From Lachnospiraceae bacterium (GTDB lineage: Bacteria > Bacillota > Clostridia > Lachnospirales > Lachnospiraceae), in the NCBI GenBank assembly GCA_021203205.1, contig JAJQBQ010000016.1:51658-115657 (forward strand): a stretch of 64,000 nt of DNA, given 5' to 3'. Position numbers and translations under genes: made by a program. The notes under the pieces are model-generated. The model was given only the letters and a program-made list of their open reading frames with translations, was not told the origin of the DNA and searched no databases. This document shows, one piece after another, positions 28,500 to 37,006 of this stretch. Each line of letters starts with the position of its first letter. The stretch's first letter is position 1.

Positions 28500-28970
28500 T
28501 TAATTGTTGCTGCAATTAGCCGCATCAATCGCGATCACAAGCAGCAAAACCATGATCTCATCTTCCGGTCTCGCAAAATTGATCACATAGGTATCGCCCC
28601 ATCGAAATAATTCTTTGGAAATGTGCGCCACAGTGCGATTTTGTTCCAGAACATCGTAATCCCACCCGAAAACATCACCGTTTACGCTCCAATTTCTGCA
28701 CTCCACATGATATTTCGGGCGGAAGAATGTGAATTCCTTGCGTATCAATCCCTGTGATCTTCCGAATGCAAATATTTCGAACTGCGGCATTAGCCGGAAT
28801 AGTTTTTGTGATATAAAACCGACCTCCTGACCGCCACGGTCATATACATGGATCTGATGCCCAAGCGCAAGAAACTCTGCTTTGACATAGTATTTTGGCA
28901 TGCCTGCCTCATCATAAATATCATAGGTATCTGTCCAGGAAAATACCCGTTGCTTAATTAACAGCTTCAT
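28500..28970 (-). CDS. LURP-one-related (tubby-like barrel) protein
   Basis: A 156-aa protein of the LOR/YxjI family: MKLLIKQRVFSWTDTYDIYD, YYVKAEFLALGHQIHVYDRG, GLIRKEFTFFRPKYHVE, and a C-terminal hydrophobic helix (EIMVLLLVIAIDAANC). The family adopts a tubby-like beta-barrel around a helix; bacterial role unknown. Its ATG overlaps the TGA of the ThpR stub. Confidence 0.8.
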   Translation of the reverse strand: MKLLIKQRVFSWTDTYDIYDEAGMPKYYVKAEFLALGHQIHVYDRGGQEVGFISQKLFRLMPQFEIFAFGRSQGLIRKEFTFFRPKYHVECRNWSVNGDVFGWDYDVLEQNRTVAHISKELFRWGDTYVINFARPEDEIMVLLLVIAIDAANCSNN

Positions 28971-29101
28971 GTCTCTCCTTCTTCGCCCCTTATAAATCCA
29001 TTCTGTTTAATGACTCCGTTGGAATTTCGCTCTTCCAACCGGCAGGCAGATATTCTATGACAAACATCTTCCGGCAGAGCAATTCCAATAAACAGTCTCA
29101 T
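28967..29101 (-). pseudogene. thpR: ThpR (2',3'-cyclic phosphodiesterase) N-terminal stub (44 codons)
   Basis: ATG overlaps the peroxiredoxin stop (ATGA); MRLFIGIALPEDV is the standard N-terminus of RNA 2',3'-cyclic phosphodiesterases (about 180 aa). After some 13-20 residues the sequence loses resemblance (both HxTx motifs absent) and ends at TGA overlapping the next start. A deletion remnant kept as a coupled mini-frame. Confidence 0.65.
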
Positions 29102-29562
29102 TTCAACATCTCCAGCATCTGTTCTGGATTTTCCGCCGCCTTTACCTTATCCGATGCATAGATGATCACGCCATCCTCATCAATCAGGTAAGTTGTGCGC
29201 ACCACGCCCATCGTGATCTTTCCGTAATTCTTCTTCTCTTTCCAGACGTCATAGGCCTCGATACAGGTTCGTTCGGGGTCTGATAAAAGCAGGAATGGAA
29301 GGTTGTACTTCATCTCGAAATTTTTGTGAGACTTCACGCTGTCCTTACTCACGCCGATGACTACGGCGTTCAAATTCTTAAACTGGTCAAATCGCTCTCC
29401 AAAGCCGCAGGCCTGCTTCGTACAGCCGGCAGTGTTGTCCTTTGGATAGAAATAGAGAATGACCTTCTTTCCACGGAACTCATCGAGCGTGTGGATAATG
29501 CCGTTTTGATCCGGCAAGGAAAAATTTGGTGCTGCAAAACCTGTTGATAACATATATTTCAC
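29098..29562 (-). CDS. bcp: Thioredoxin-dependent peroxiredoxin Bcp
   Basis: A 154-aa AhpC/TSA protein. Peroxidatic Cys and second Cys in TAGCTKQACGFGERF, preceded by VILYFYPKDN; FLLLSDPERTCIEAYDVWK follows. It reduces peroxides with thioredoxin. Normal length. Downstream of the alpha/beta hydrolase with a 31-nt gap, probably one operon. Confidence 0.94.
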   Translation of the reverse strand: MKYMLSTGFAAPNFSLPDQNGIIHTLDEFRGKKVILYFYPKDNTAGCTKQACGFGERFDQFKNLNAVVIGVSKDSVKSHKNFEMKYNLPFLLLSDPERTCIEAYDVWKEKKNYGKITMGVVRTTYLIDEDGVIIYASDKVKAAENPEQMLEMLK

Positions 29563-29593
29563 TCCTCTCGCTTTTCAAACATATGGCCAAATT

Positions 29594-30349
29594 CTAATCA
29601 ACCAGAAACTCTTCCACATATCCGAGCGCTGTCCGGTCATCCTTCTTTGAAAATCCGTGACTTCCTTCTGGAATCAGCTTCAAAGCAGCATTTGGATACG
29701 TTGCCTGCGCTTTTTCCGAATAATAATACGACACGATTCTGTCGCCTGTTCCATGGACGATCAGAACCTTTCCTTCATAAGCGCTGATCTCTTCAATAAT
29801 ATCAGTTTTAAGCACAGATGCTGCATAGCCACGCCCCAGTTTCATTGGACCACACCAAAAGGTTTCCGGAATGTTTTCCGGGTCAAATTTTGCAAACATC
29901 ATCTTTCCAGCCCTTGCGTCATCTGGAATACAGAGCGCCGGGTAAAAAAGAATCAAATTTCTGATTTCATCCTGTAATTTAGCGGCCACAAGGGCGGAAA
30001 CCACTCCCCCCTGACTGCATCCCATCAGTGTAATTGAAGATGCATCCGCCTCTGGTCTCGCTTTTGCATAGTCGAGCACGGCCTGCAGATCCTCTGCCTC
30101 AGTATAAACAGTCATTTTCGTGGTGTCCTTATCGCTTTTGCACATGAGACCGCCACCGTTAAAATCAAAGCAAAATGCCAGATAGCCACGCTCGGCAAAC
30201 CATTTGGCATATCCCTGCGTTGTACGGTAGTTCGCCATAAAACCGTGGCTGATGATGGCAATCGGCAAATTTTCTCCCTCTGGCCGGAACACCAATCCGC
30301 AGATGGTCATTCCGTTGCAGGTACATGTAAACTCTTCTTTTATCATCAA
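29594..30349 (-). CDS. Alpha/beta hydrolase
   Basis: A 251-aa serine hydrolase. Nucleophile elbow GCSQGG, Asp in HGTGDRIVSYYY and His in EGSHGFSKKD give a full triad. Oxyanion-side HGFMANYRTTQGYAKWFA. Similar to peptidase S9/dienelactone-type esterases; substrate unknown. A TATAAT (30389-30394) 40 bp upstream is a possible -10 without a good -35. Confidence 0.85.
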   Translation of the reverse strand: MMIKEEFTCTCNGMTICGLVFRPEGENLPIAIISHGFMANYRTTQGYAKWFAERGYLAFCFDFNGGGLMCKSDKDTTKMTVYTEAEDLQAVLDYAKARPEADASSITLMGCSQGGVVSALVAAKLQDEIRNLILFYPALCIPDDARAGKMMFAKFDPENIPETFWCGPMKLGRGYAASVLKTDIIEEISAYEGKVLIVHGTGDRIVSYYYSEKAQATYPNAALKLIPEGSHGFSKKDDRTALGYVEEFLVD

Positions 30350-30400
30350 ATTTTATTTCCTTCCCGCAGAAATGCAAATTGCCTGTACATTATACGCAAT

Positions 30401-30808
30401 TTACTTCCACAAAGTATGGGAAAACGGAAGGCAGATGAGGTATTTGCTCCATTCTCTCTCCTTATATCCGGCACCATTGTTGTCCGAAGAAGAATCGTAG
30501 ACATATCCCATATAGGGAAGAATATATTCCACGGGGTAGTATCCCACCAACACGCCGACAACAAGTCCATCCATCAAAATCAAGCGGTTCTGCTCCACCG
30601 GCTCCACATAATCTTCCAGATGCTCCTCTTTAATATGGCTTTCCAACTCGTTATAGGGGATATTGGTCAGACCCTTAAATTTACTCAAGCCATAACAATG
30701 CAACTGCTCTGGGATTGCTTTGCCTTCGATCTCTTTTTCAAAGCCGTCCTGCCAGCGTACGGTACCCATGTTCTCGGTATATTCGGTAAATTCAAGATTC
30801 ATATTCAT
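30401..30808 (-). CDS. Hypothetical protein
   Basis: A protein of about 135 aa from MNMNLEFTEYTENMGTVRWQ; AAAGGAG lies just upstream. Contains GLVVGVLVGYYPVEYILPYM, a hydrophobic central stretch, but no clear membrane topology. The start overlaps the K+ channel stop by about 17 nt. No family recognised. Confidence 0.65.
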   Translation of the reverse strand: MNMNLEFTEYTENMGTVRWQDGFEKEIEGKAIPEQLHCYGLSKFKGLTNIPYNELESHIKEEHLEDYVEPVEQNRLILMDGLVVGVLVGYYPVEYILPYMGYVYDSSSDNNGAGYKEREWSKYLICLPFSHTLWK

Positions 30809-31535
30809 CTTTCTCCTTTTCTGCGCCTTTCCCCAGCGCATCCATATAACCGGCTGTAAGAATACCCGAAGGCAGTGCTATGATTGCGATCCCCATGAAA
30901 GATGAAACCATGGTAACAACTCGCCCCGCCGTACTCACCGGATAAATATCGCCATATCCCATCGTTGTCAGGCTTACACAAGCCCAATAGATAGCCTCAA
31001 AAAAGTTTTCGAACGTGTCCGGCTCCACATTGAATATAATCAGTGCGGATATCAGCACATACGCGCCAGCAAGCGTGCATACTGCGAGAAGCGGAACGCT
31101 CTGCTCTCTTATAACGTTTGCAATGATTTCCATGCTTTTCGAATATCGGAACATCCTGGCCGCCCGGAAAACGCGAAATGTACGAATCAGTCGGAATGTT
31201 TTCAGAAGCCGGAATCCTGCGGTCATCGGAAGAAATGTCGGTAGTATGGAAATCAGATCAACGATTGCCATGAAAGAAAACGGATAGCGTAGAAAAGATA
31301 TGGCACCTTTCCCCAGTTTTAAGTCCGCCGTAATCCATCGCGCCAGGTAGTCCAGGATAAAAATGATTGCCGCCGTCAAGTCGATCTTTTCAAATAACAC
31401 ATTGGTTTCTTTAAATGCGAGCGGTACAAGGCTTATGATAATGACTGCCATCATAAAGTAATCATAAATCGTACTTGCCTGGTTTCCTTCTCCCGACAGT
31501 TCGACAATCTCGTAGATGCGTTTTCTGTATTGCAT
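30792..31535 (-). CDS. Voltage-gated potassium channel (ion transporter family)
   Basis: A 247-aa six-segment channel. The S4-like voltage sensor is the Arg series RLLKTFRLIRTFRVFRAARM, and the selectivity filter is TTMGYGDIYPVS between S5 and S6. K+-selective by the TMGYGD filter. GGAGG upstream with 9-nt spacing. No cytoplasmic regulatory domain. Confidence 0.92.
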   Translation of the reverse strand: MQYRKRIYEIVELSGEGNQASTIYDYFMMAVIIISLVPLAFKETNVLFEKIDLTAAIIFILDYLARWITADLKLGKGAISFLRYPFSFMAIVDLISILPTFLPMTAGFRLLKTFRLIRTFRVFRAARMFRYSKSMEIIANVIREQSVPLLAVCTLAGAYVLISALIIFNVEPDTFENFFEAIYWACVSLTTMGYGDIYPVSTAGRVVTMVSSFMGIAIIALPSGILTAGYMDALGKGAEKEKDEYES

Positions 31536-31621
31536 TTTTCAAAATCCTCCGGTCGATTGTTTACGCATACCGCCTCATTAATTTCATTCTTTCAATCAGC
31601 AATTATTCTTCATATGGTAAT

Positions 31622-31915
31622 CTACAATCCAAACTTCGCTTTGTACGCCTGCGGATCGGCCATATATTCCTGATATTTTTTACGCAGACAATTACCGCAT
31701 GGACGAAATCCCGCTGCGAGAGCTGTCTTTTCATCAGCGAAGAATACACGATGCTGTTCATAGACTCCCGGATATCTTCTGATTGTGGCCAACGCCGTGC
31801 CGCAATCCATCCTGCCATAAATTTTCAATTTCCCATTGCCGCCAAATTCGCCTTTTGTTTCTGACTCGTAGAATTCTCCATCTGCGCCAAGTAACTTATA
31901 CATTTTCTCTCCCAT
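31622..31915 (-). CDS. Ada-like metal-binding domain protein without nucleophile Cys
   Basis: A protein of about 97 aa starting MGEKMYKLLGADGEFYESE after AAGGAG. The fold matches the Ada zinc domain: KLKIYGRMDCGTALATI, FFADEKTALAAGFRPCGNC. In Ada the first pair of cysteines is CxxxC with the first being the methyl acceptor; here that position is Gly (YGRMDC), leaving three cysteines. It therefore should not act as a phosphotriester methyltransferase in the usual way. A related domain starts the protein at 53677-54474. Confidence 0.75.
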   Translation of the reverse strand: MGEKMYKLLGADGEFYESETKGEFGGNGKLKIYGRMDCGTALATIRRYPGVYEQHRVFFADEKTALAAGFRPCGNCLRKKYQEYMADPQAYKAKFGL

Positions 31916-31926
31916 CTGTGCACTCC

Positions 31927-32949
31927 TTATGTCCATATTTCTTTTCTTAGTCTTTCTGCTATTTCCGCTGTGTCCGGCATGGTGTCCCTGTCTGCGCCAA
32001 GAATTTGCGATAAGTCAAAGATTCTCGATCCCATCGGGGCTCTGGAAGTAGACTTCTTAAAATCCGTCTCATAAAATTGATCCACGAAAAAATACCTGTG
32101 TTTCTCCGTATGAAGATTATAACCGTAATTATCTCCATCCGCGATTGCAAGGGCAATTTTTTCTTTTCTCTCTTCGGTCAGTTCGCCATACTCAATTTCA
32201 AACTGTATTCCTCTGTCGGATTCCACCGCCAGGACACGCGCTGTTACTTTTCCTATATAGCGAACTGTCTTATTACTGTACAGCCCAAGATAATCATGCG
32301 CCCGGAAGCTTCGATCTATATTATCGTAATATACGCCGCTTCTGGCATTAAACTCCAACGTGGTTCCGGCCAGCTGCATTCTCATATATTTCCACGAATC
32401 GGACACGGGGATCAGGCCATCGTGATAGCAGTATTCCAGATAGTCTTCCAAAACATCCTGCATCTCATAATCGCGCTCTTCGATTACTTCCCCGAAAGCG
32501 TTTGCCAGCTTTTCAAATGTCGTATTGATATGTAATACAGGCCAGGGCTTGTGCTCCTCATTGTATTTTTCAAGAAGCTGCTCAAAGTCCTTTTTCTTTG
32601 TCTCGTCCATCAGTTCCGGGGCAATGGTGATGAGGAATTTGTTCTTCGCCTCTCCAAATGCCTCAAGATGTCGCATCAGCTGGTCAGAATAAAACCAGTC
32701 GGACATTTTCGTCTCAACGACAAGCTTAAACCCCTCCTGCGTGATTGTTGCATCCGGAATACTCTCCACGCTCTTCTCCTGAATTTTAAACTGAATCTCC
32801 GGTTCGAATTTCTCCGGAAAAAATTCCGTCTTTAACAATCGAAAAAACTTGTCAGGCGAATAAGAATACAGACGTGACAGCAACAGCATCGTATTCGCAG
32901 TCGCCACATTTTCTTTTGCATGATACCGTTGAAAATAATGGATTTTCAT
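31927..32949 (-). CDS. PD-(D/E)XK nuclease family protein
   Basis: A 340-aa protein starting MKIHYFQRYHAKENVATANT. The core SIPDATITQEGFKLVVETKM has the PD...ExK spacing of restriction-like nucleases (residues about 62-84). Then YSDQLMRHLEAF and TIAPELMDE. The C-terminal half is unassigned. Typical of stand-alone defence-island nucleases; activity not shown. Confidence 0.7.
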   Translation of the reverse strand: MKIHYFQRYHAKENVATANTMLLLSRLYSYSPDKFFRLLKTEFFPEKFEPEIQFKIQEKSVESIPDATITQEGFKLVVETKMSDWFYSDQLMRHLEAFGEAKNKFLITIAPELMDETKKKDFEQLLEKYNEEHKPWPVLHINTTFEKLANAFGEVIEERDYEMQDVLEDYLEYCYHDGLIPVSDSWKYMRMQLAGTTLEFNARSGVYYDNIDRSFRAHDYLGLYSNKTVRYIGKVTARVLAVESDRGIQFEIEYGELTEERKEKIALAIADGDNYGYNLHTEKHRYFFVDQFYETDFKKSTSRAPMGSRIFDLSQILGADRDTMPDTAEIAERLRKEIWT

Positions 32950-32962
32950 ATTGCTCTCCTGA

Positions 32963-34627
32963 TTATTTTACTTCTTCCTCGCCAACATAAACATAGTAAT
33001 CCGCATCAACATATGCCACCATCTCATCATCCCGCCAGAATTCGCAACGGCATCCATCGTCATCCATAAGCATCCTCATGATATTTGCCTTGAAGCTGTC
33101 TTTCTCTCCCGCGATCTTTAGTTCCCGAACTTTCCGGATGCGGTAGGTAACTTCATCCGCGAGGCGGCAGATGCCGTACTCCGGAAGCACCGCCAGGATC
33201 TTTTCCGGTTGCTCTTCCTTCGGCGATGTCCGGCCGCCGAAATCAACGTCATACACCGGTGCGGGAACTGTCACACGTTTTCCTGTGATTTCTATTTGTT
33301 TCCCGTCCTTTTTGACCGTAAACAACGCTGTCTTTCTTTCGGCCAGCAGATGATAAAACAGGGCCGGTTCTGTATTGTCCCGCATCATTTCCTGTGGATT
33401 CTCATACTCACAGACAGGTTTCAGCCGCTTCACCGCCGCTCGGATCCGTTTCGCCACTTTCTCATCGCCATAAAGGCTAACCTGCTCTAAACGCAGTCCT
33501 ATCGCCAGATCCGCCTCCAGATAGAAGCGATATGCCCGAAATGCACGGATCGGATTCGTCTGCTCCGGTTCACCCTCGCAGAGAGTTCCCATGCGCAGCG
33601 CGGCATCCGCAAATTCGCAGTCATATTTTCCTTTCAGGAACAGGCGCTTTGTTTCCTTATAGACCTGCCAGACCAGATTCTCCGCCGAGTCTTCATCCTT
33701 CTCAGTTCCCTTCCCATAGAGAAACATGTCCGCCAGCTTATAAACCGACTGATAATATCCCTTCGAAGCACCGATAGTGTAGTAATAGAAAGCCAGATCA
33801 TACTGCGGAGTTCCCTGATTGCAACGCCCATAATAATAGATATAGCCAAGCGAATTCGCGTATAGTCCCTTGCGGGTCGGACTTTCGTAGGGATTGTCTG
33901 CCCTCAAAAGCTGCAGCAACAGGTCGCGTGAACGTTCCCAGTCGCATGGATACAGACAATTGCCGCCATAATAGCTGTACGCAAGGATCTCAAGGCCCTC
34001 CGGATACCCTTTTTCAGCCAGATCTTCGGCAATGCTTCGAATCAGGCTTACTTCTTCAGCTGAAAATTCATCTGCTTTGTCCAGATTCAGAGATTTCAGG
34101 TAATGCGCCTTTCTTTCGTCCGTCCAGAGAAGCATCCGTGTTTCGCTGTATCTGCCCTCTTCCAGTAGTTGAATGTCATGGTTCAAGCGTTCAAAGTCGA
34201 TAAAATCCCGGCAATGAGCGCATGACTGAAATTCCTTTGCTCTGCCGGTACTCAGCACAAGAGCGAGGAACACGCAGTACATCGCCTCCGCATGATTTGC
34301 CGGCAGTTTCTCGCCGTCGAGGCAGAAGAATTCGGCGTTGTCCATTTCTTCCTCATTGTACAGGGACAGACAGCCTTCGTCCAGCAGCTCCGAAAAAACA
34401 TACTCACCCCAGTTTTTCTGAAAATCCTCTGCCGTATCATTCCGGCTCTGCAGGTTCTGCAATAACGTCCGAATGTCCACCCATTGGACGTAGTAGGGAT
34501 CGTAAATGGTATCCGTGATATCTTCCTCTCCCGGAATTTCCTCCGGAAGGAGATCGTCAAACGGCAGCTCGTAGCGGATGAACGCCTGCAGTTTGTCTGC
34601 GGTGATGTGAAACATCGTATTTTCCAT
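32963..34627 (-). CDS. Sel1-repeat-like protein
   Basis: A protein of about 554 aa starting MENTMFHITADKLQAFIRYE after AGGAAAGGATCG. Two Sel1/TPR-like blocks are visible (GLYANSLGYIYYYGRCNQGT, YYQSVYKLADMFLYGKGTEK). A C-terminal beta-rich region ends in CEFWRDDEMVAYVDADYYVY. Sel1 repeats mediate protein binding. Role unknown. Adjacent upstream gene separated by 19 bp. Confidence 0.7.
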   Translation of the reverse strand: MENTMFHITADKLQAFIRYELPFDDLLPEEIPGEEDITDTIYDPYYVQWVDIRTLLQNLQSRNDTAEDFQKNWGEYVFSELLDEGCLSLYNEEEMDNAEFFCLDGEKLPANHAEAMYCVFLALVLSTGRAKEFQSCAHCRDFIDFERLNHDIQLLEEGRYSETRMLLWTDERKAHYLKSLNLDKADEFSAEEVSLIRSIAEDLAEKGYPEGLEILAYSYYGGNCLYPCDWERSRDLLLQLLRADNPYESPTRKGLYANSLGYIYYYGRCNQGTPQYDLAFYYYTIGASKGYYQSVYKLADMFLYGKGTEKDEDSAENLVWQVYKETKRLFLKGKYDCEFADAALRMGTLCEGEPEQTNPIRAFRAYRFYLEADLAIGLRLEQVSLYGDEKVAKRIRAAVKRLKPVCEYENPQEMMRDNTEPALFYHLLAERKTALFTVKKDGKQIEITGKRVTVPAPVYDVDFGGRTSPKEEQPEKILAVLPEYGICRLADEVTYRIRKVRELKIAGEKDSFKANIMRMLMDDDGCRCEFWRDDEMVAYVDADYYVYVGEEEVK

Positions 34628-34646
34628 AATTCGATCCTTTCCTGTC

Positions 34647-35000
34647 CTATTTGCCCGGGAACCACCAGCCTCCGGCAGATCGATATCCATTTCTGTCAAG
34701 AAAAATGCCAAGAGCAGCCTGTTCCTCTTCCTCTATTGAGATGTTTTCCTCTCTCATTATTGCAAGAATGTGCCCTTCCAGCTTTTTCATTAAAGCATTC
34801 CATTCTCTCGCGTTTTCTGCCATCTCTTCTGTTTCATCTTCATCGTCCAGATCTAATGCAAGACTCCAGAATTTGTTATAAACCGCCACGTAAATTGCAG
34901 ACAATGTATGTTCAGTAACCCCGCCAGTCAAATACTCATTTATACTATCTATTGTAAGGTCATGACTTTCTTTCACATCCATGTCTGAATATATAATCAA
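34647..35000 (-). CDS. Hypothetical acidic helical protein
   Basis: Up to 117 aa. The longest frame uses TTG with GGAG rather far upstream; ATG at 34980-34982 (MDVKESHDLTIDSINEYLTG) is an alternative. Acidic with a helical middle (DDEDETEEMAENAREWNALM) and a C-terminal GGWWFPGK. No family recognised. It lies between the membrane protein and the Sel1 gene. Confidence 0.55.
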   Translation of the reverse strand: MIIYSDMDVKESHDLTIDSINEYLTGGVTEHTLSAIYVAVYNKFWSLALDLDDEDETEEMAENAREWNALMKKLEGHILAIMREENISIEEEEQAALGIFLDRNGYRSAGGWWFPGK

Positions 35001-35022
35001 ATCTTTTTTTGGGTCTCCAAAT

Positions 35023-36306
35023 TCAGTTGCTCGCCTCCTGTGGAAGGTAATATACTTTCCCTCCTTTTGAAATCAGTTGAACTTCTTCCGCATATAAATC
35101 CGTATCGTCATGCTCTTGTTTCCTCTGTACATGACTCTGCTCATCTATCAGGTCTGCTGTTGACCGGTCGATTCTGCGGAAACCGCTTCTTTTGTTTATA
35201 AGCGCCGGAATAAAGTGGACTGCTCTGTCAATTCCATCCCGTTTTCTGAGCGCTTGGGATGTTTCAACCTGCAGCCGTTCTGTGCTATCCTGATGCCATG
35301 CGGAAAGCCTTTCGCGTGCTTCCTCCGTCTGTTTTTGATAAGTTGGTATGATTGCAGCACATTGTTCTCTTGAAACAGTTCCGAAATATAATGTATATCG
35401 CAGTTCCGAAATTTTATATAGCACATCCAACAGGTTGTTTTGATACATATACCAGTTTTGCGCATCTCTCAGCTCTGCCTCATATTCGTCATATTTCAAA
35501 TCTGTTCTTCCGGCGTAATTAACAATCGTAAGATTGGCCTGCCCAAGCAATTTTGTACATTCTTCTTCCAGGCTGTCTAACTGCGTTAACTTGTCCCTCC
35601 GCAATTCATCATTTTCAAGAATCTCTGTCTGAAAAGCAGCAATTTCCTTCACATGAACTACAAGGCTAAAGACTCTGCTTCGGAATTCATTATCCTGAAA
35701 ATTTGCTATCTTCTCGATTCCATCGCTGATATGAGCCAGTTCCGTGTTAATCTGCGTCATATAATATTGGCCCACAACCATCGCAGCCACACTCATGGCT
35801 GCATTCGCGGTGTTTGCCAAAACTGCCGTCCCCTGCTGAGATTCTTCCGGTACCAGATTAGCCATATGATTGATATGATCTTTTCCACGGGAAAAACCAC
35901 GATACGCATTTGCCATATCTTTCGATTTAACAAGCTCTGCTCCCGGTGGAAGAACCACTCGGTAAAGGGCTTCGCCGCCAGATTTTGCAGCCTGAATCGC
36001 GGCTCCGGCAGCGTGTCCGGCCTGTGCAAATCCGGGTACAAGTGCATTTACTCGCGCCAGGACTTTGCTGTCTGTTATCTCGACAAGCTTTTTTTCATCA
36101 GGGATTTCTTCGGCTGGCAACATTTCCATCTGGATTGACAAATCTGTCCCCGATTTATCAACCTGCCACAAATCACCCTTCTCTTGTACAGTACCTTCTA
36201 TTAACTGACTGGTAACTTGTTCTTCACCATTCCTGTTCATCAATAAAACTATAACAACACATATGATTGCCAAGATAATACAAATTGAAATAATTGCAAA
36301 AATCAT
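35023..36306 (-). CDS. Membrane-anchored coiled-coil protein, unknown
   Basis: A 427-aa protein. Residues about 2-23 are one transmembrane helix (FAIISICIILAIICVVIVLL). The body contains VLPPGAELVKSKDMANAYRG, a small-residue stretch (ANAAMSVAAMVVGQYYMTQI) and long coiled coils to about residue 330. The tail VQLISKGGKVYYLP is short and beta-like. No known family was recognised. Could be a cytoplasm-facing scaffold. Confidence 0.6.
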   Translation of the reverse strand: MIFAIISICIILAIICVVIVLLMNRNGEEQVTSQLIEGTVQEKGDLWQVDKSGTDLSIQMEMLPAEEIPDEKKLVEITDSKVLARVNALVPGFAQAGHAAGAAIQAAKSGGEALYRVVLPPGAELVKSKDMANAYRGFSRGKDHINHMANLVPEESQQGTAVLANTANAAMSVAAMVVGQYYMTQINTELAHISDGIEKIANFQDNEFRSRVFSLVVHVKEIAAFQTEILENDELRRDKLTQLDSLEEECTKLLGQANLTIVNYAGRTDLKYDEYEAELRDAQNWYMYQNNLLDVLYKISELRYTLYFGTVSREQCAAIIPTYQKQTEEARERLSAWHQDSTERLQVETSQALRKRDGIDRAVHFIPALINKRSGFRRIDRSTADLIDEQSHVQRKQEHDDTDLYAEEVQLISKGGKVYYLPQEASN

Positions 36307-36366
36307 TTTTCCCTCTCAATGTTTTTCAGCCATTCGACTTCAAGCGTCAAATTCAATTTCATCTTA

Positions 36367-36900
36367 TTATTCCAACGTATTTAAAAAACCGACCGGATCT
36401 GCGCCCAGCCATGTCTTTGTGTCATTTTCTTCTCTACAATCAGTAAGCCAGGCTATTCCAAAAACAAAATATTCTGTCTCAGTATAGCTCAATATTTCAT
36501 ATGAGTCATAATATATTCCGTTCTCTTCTACGTTCCCGCTATCGTAGTCGTATTCTGAGTCCCCGACTAATTCATTATTTTCGTTCCAAATATAGCAGAC
36601 ATCGGACTCTAATCCAATGGAAAGCTTTATCTTACCGTCCATACTATAATAACTCGAACAATCGAGCCACTCGCCTGGCTCTGTTTCTCTTTGAACCGGT
36701 TGTGAAGGGCGAAAGCGGCAGGAAATCAGATGTTCTTTCCCATCCGGTTGAAAATGAATCACAATTCGATAGATGCCCTCAAGGTTTTCATCATTCATAA
36801 ATCTTATATTCTTCCATGATTTCGCCATCAAGAAGAAAATCAAGTTCTCCCAGCGGGGTGGTAATAGGCATTTCCAGCGCATCCTTTCATTATCATTCAT
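36367..36900 (-). CDS. Hypothetical protein, N-terminus uncertain
   Basis: The longest frame gives 177 aa. The recognisable body starts at MNDENLEGIYRIVIHFQPDG (ATG at 36798, 143 aa). Just upstream another frame encodes a 26-codon peptide MPITTPLGELDFLLDGEIME (36791-36871) that looks like real protein and whose stop overlaps this ATG. So either a tiny coupled gene precedes it, or a frameshift separates the N-terminus. No family recognised. Confidence 0.5.
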   Translation of the reverse strand: MNDNERMRWKCLLPPRWENLIFFLMAKSWKNIRFMNDENLEGIYRIVIHFQPDGKEHLISCRFRPSQPVQRETEPGEWLDCSSYYSMDGKIKLSIGLESDVCYIWNENNELVGDSEYDYDSGNVEENGIYYDSYEILSYTETEYFVFGIAWLTDCREENDTKTWLGADPVGFLNTLE

Positions 36901-37006
36901 TCGTCGTTGATAATGGTCATGTAGTTACTTGTCTTGCGGATTGTCACTCTGTTCTATAAGTTCAGGCTCACTTTTCTCTGTCGTCTTCCCATAAACTCCA
37001 TAAGAG

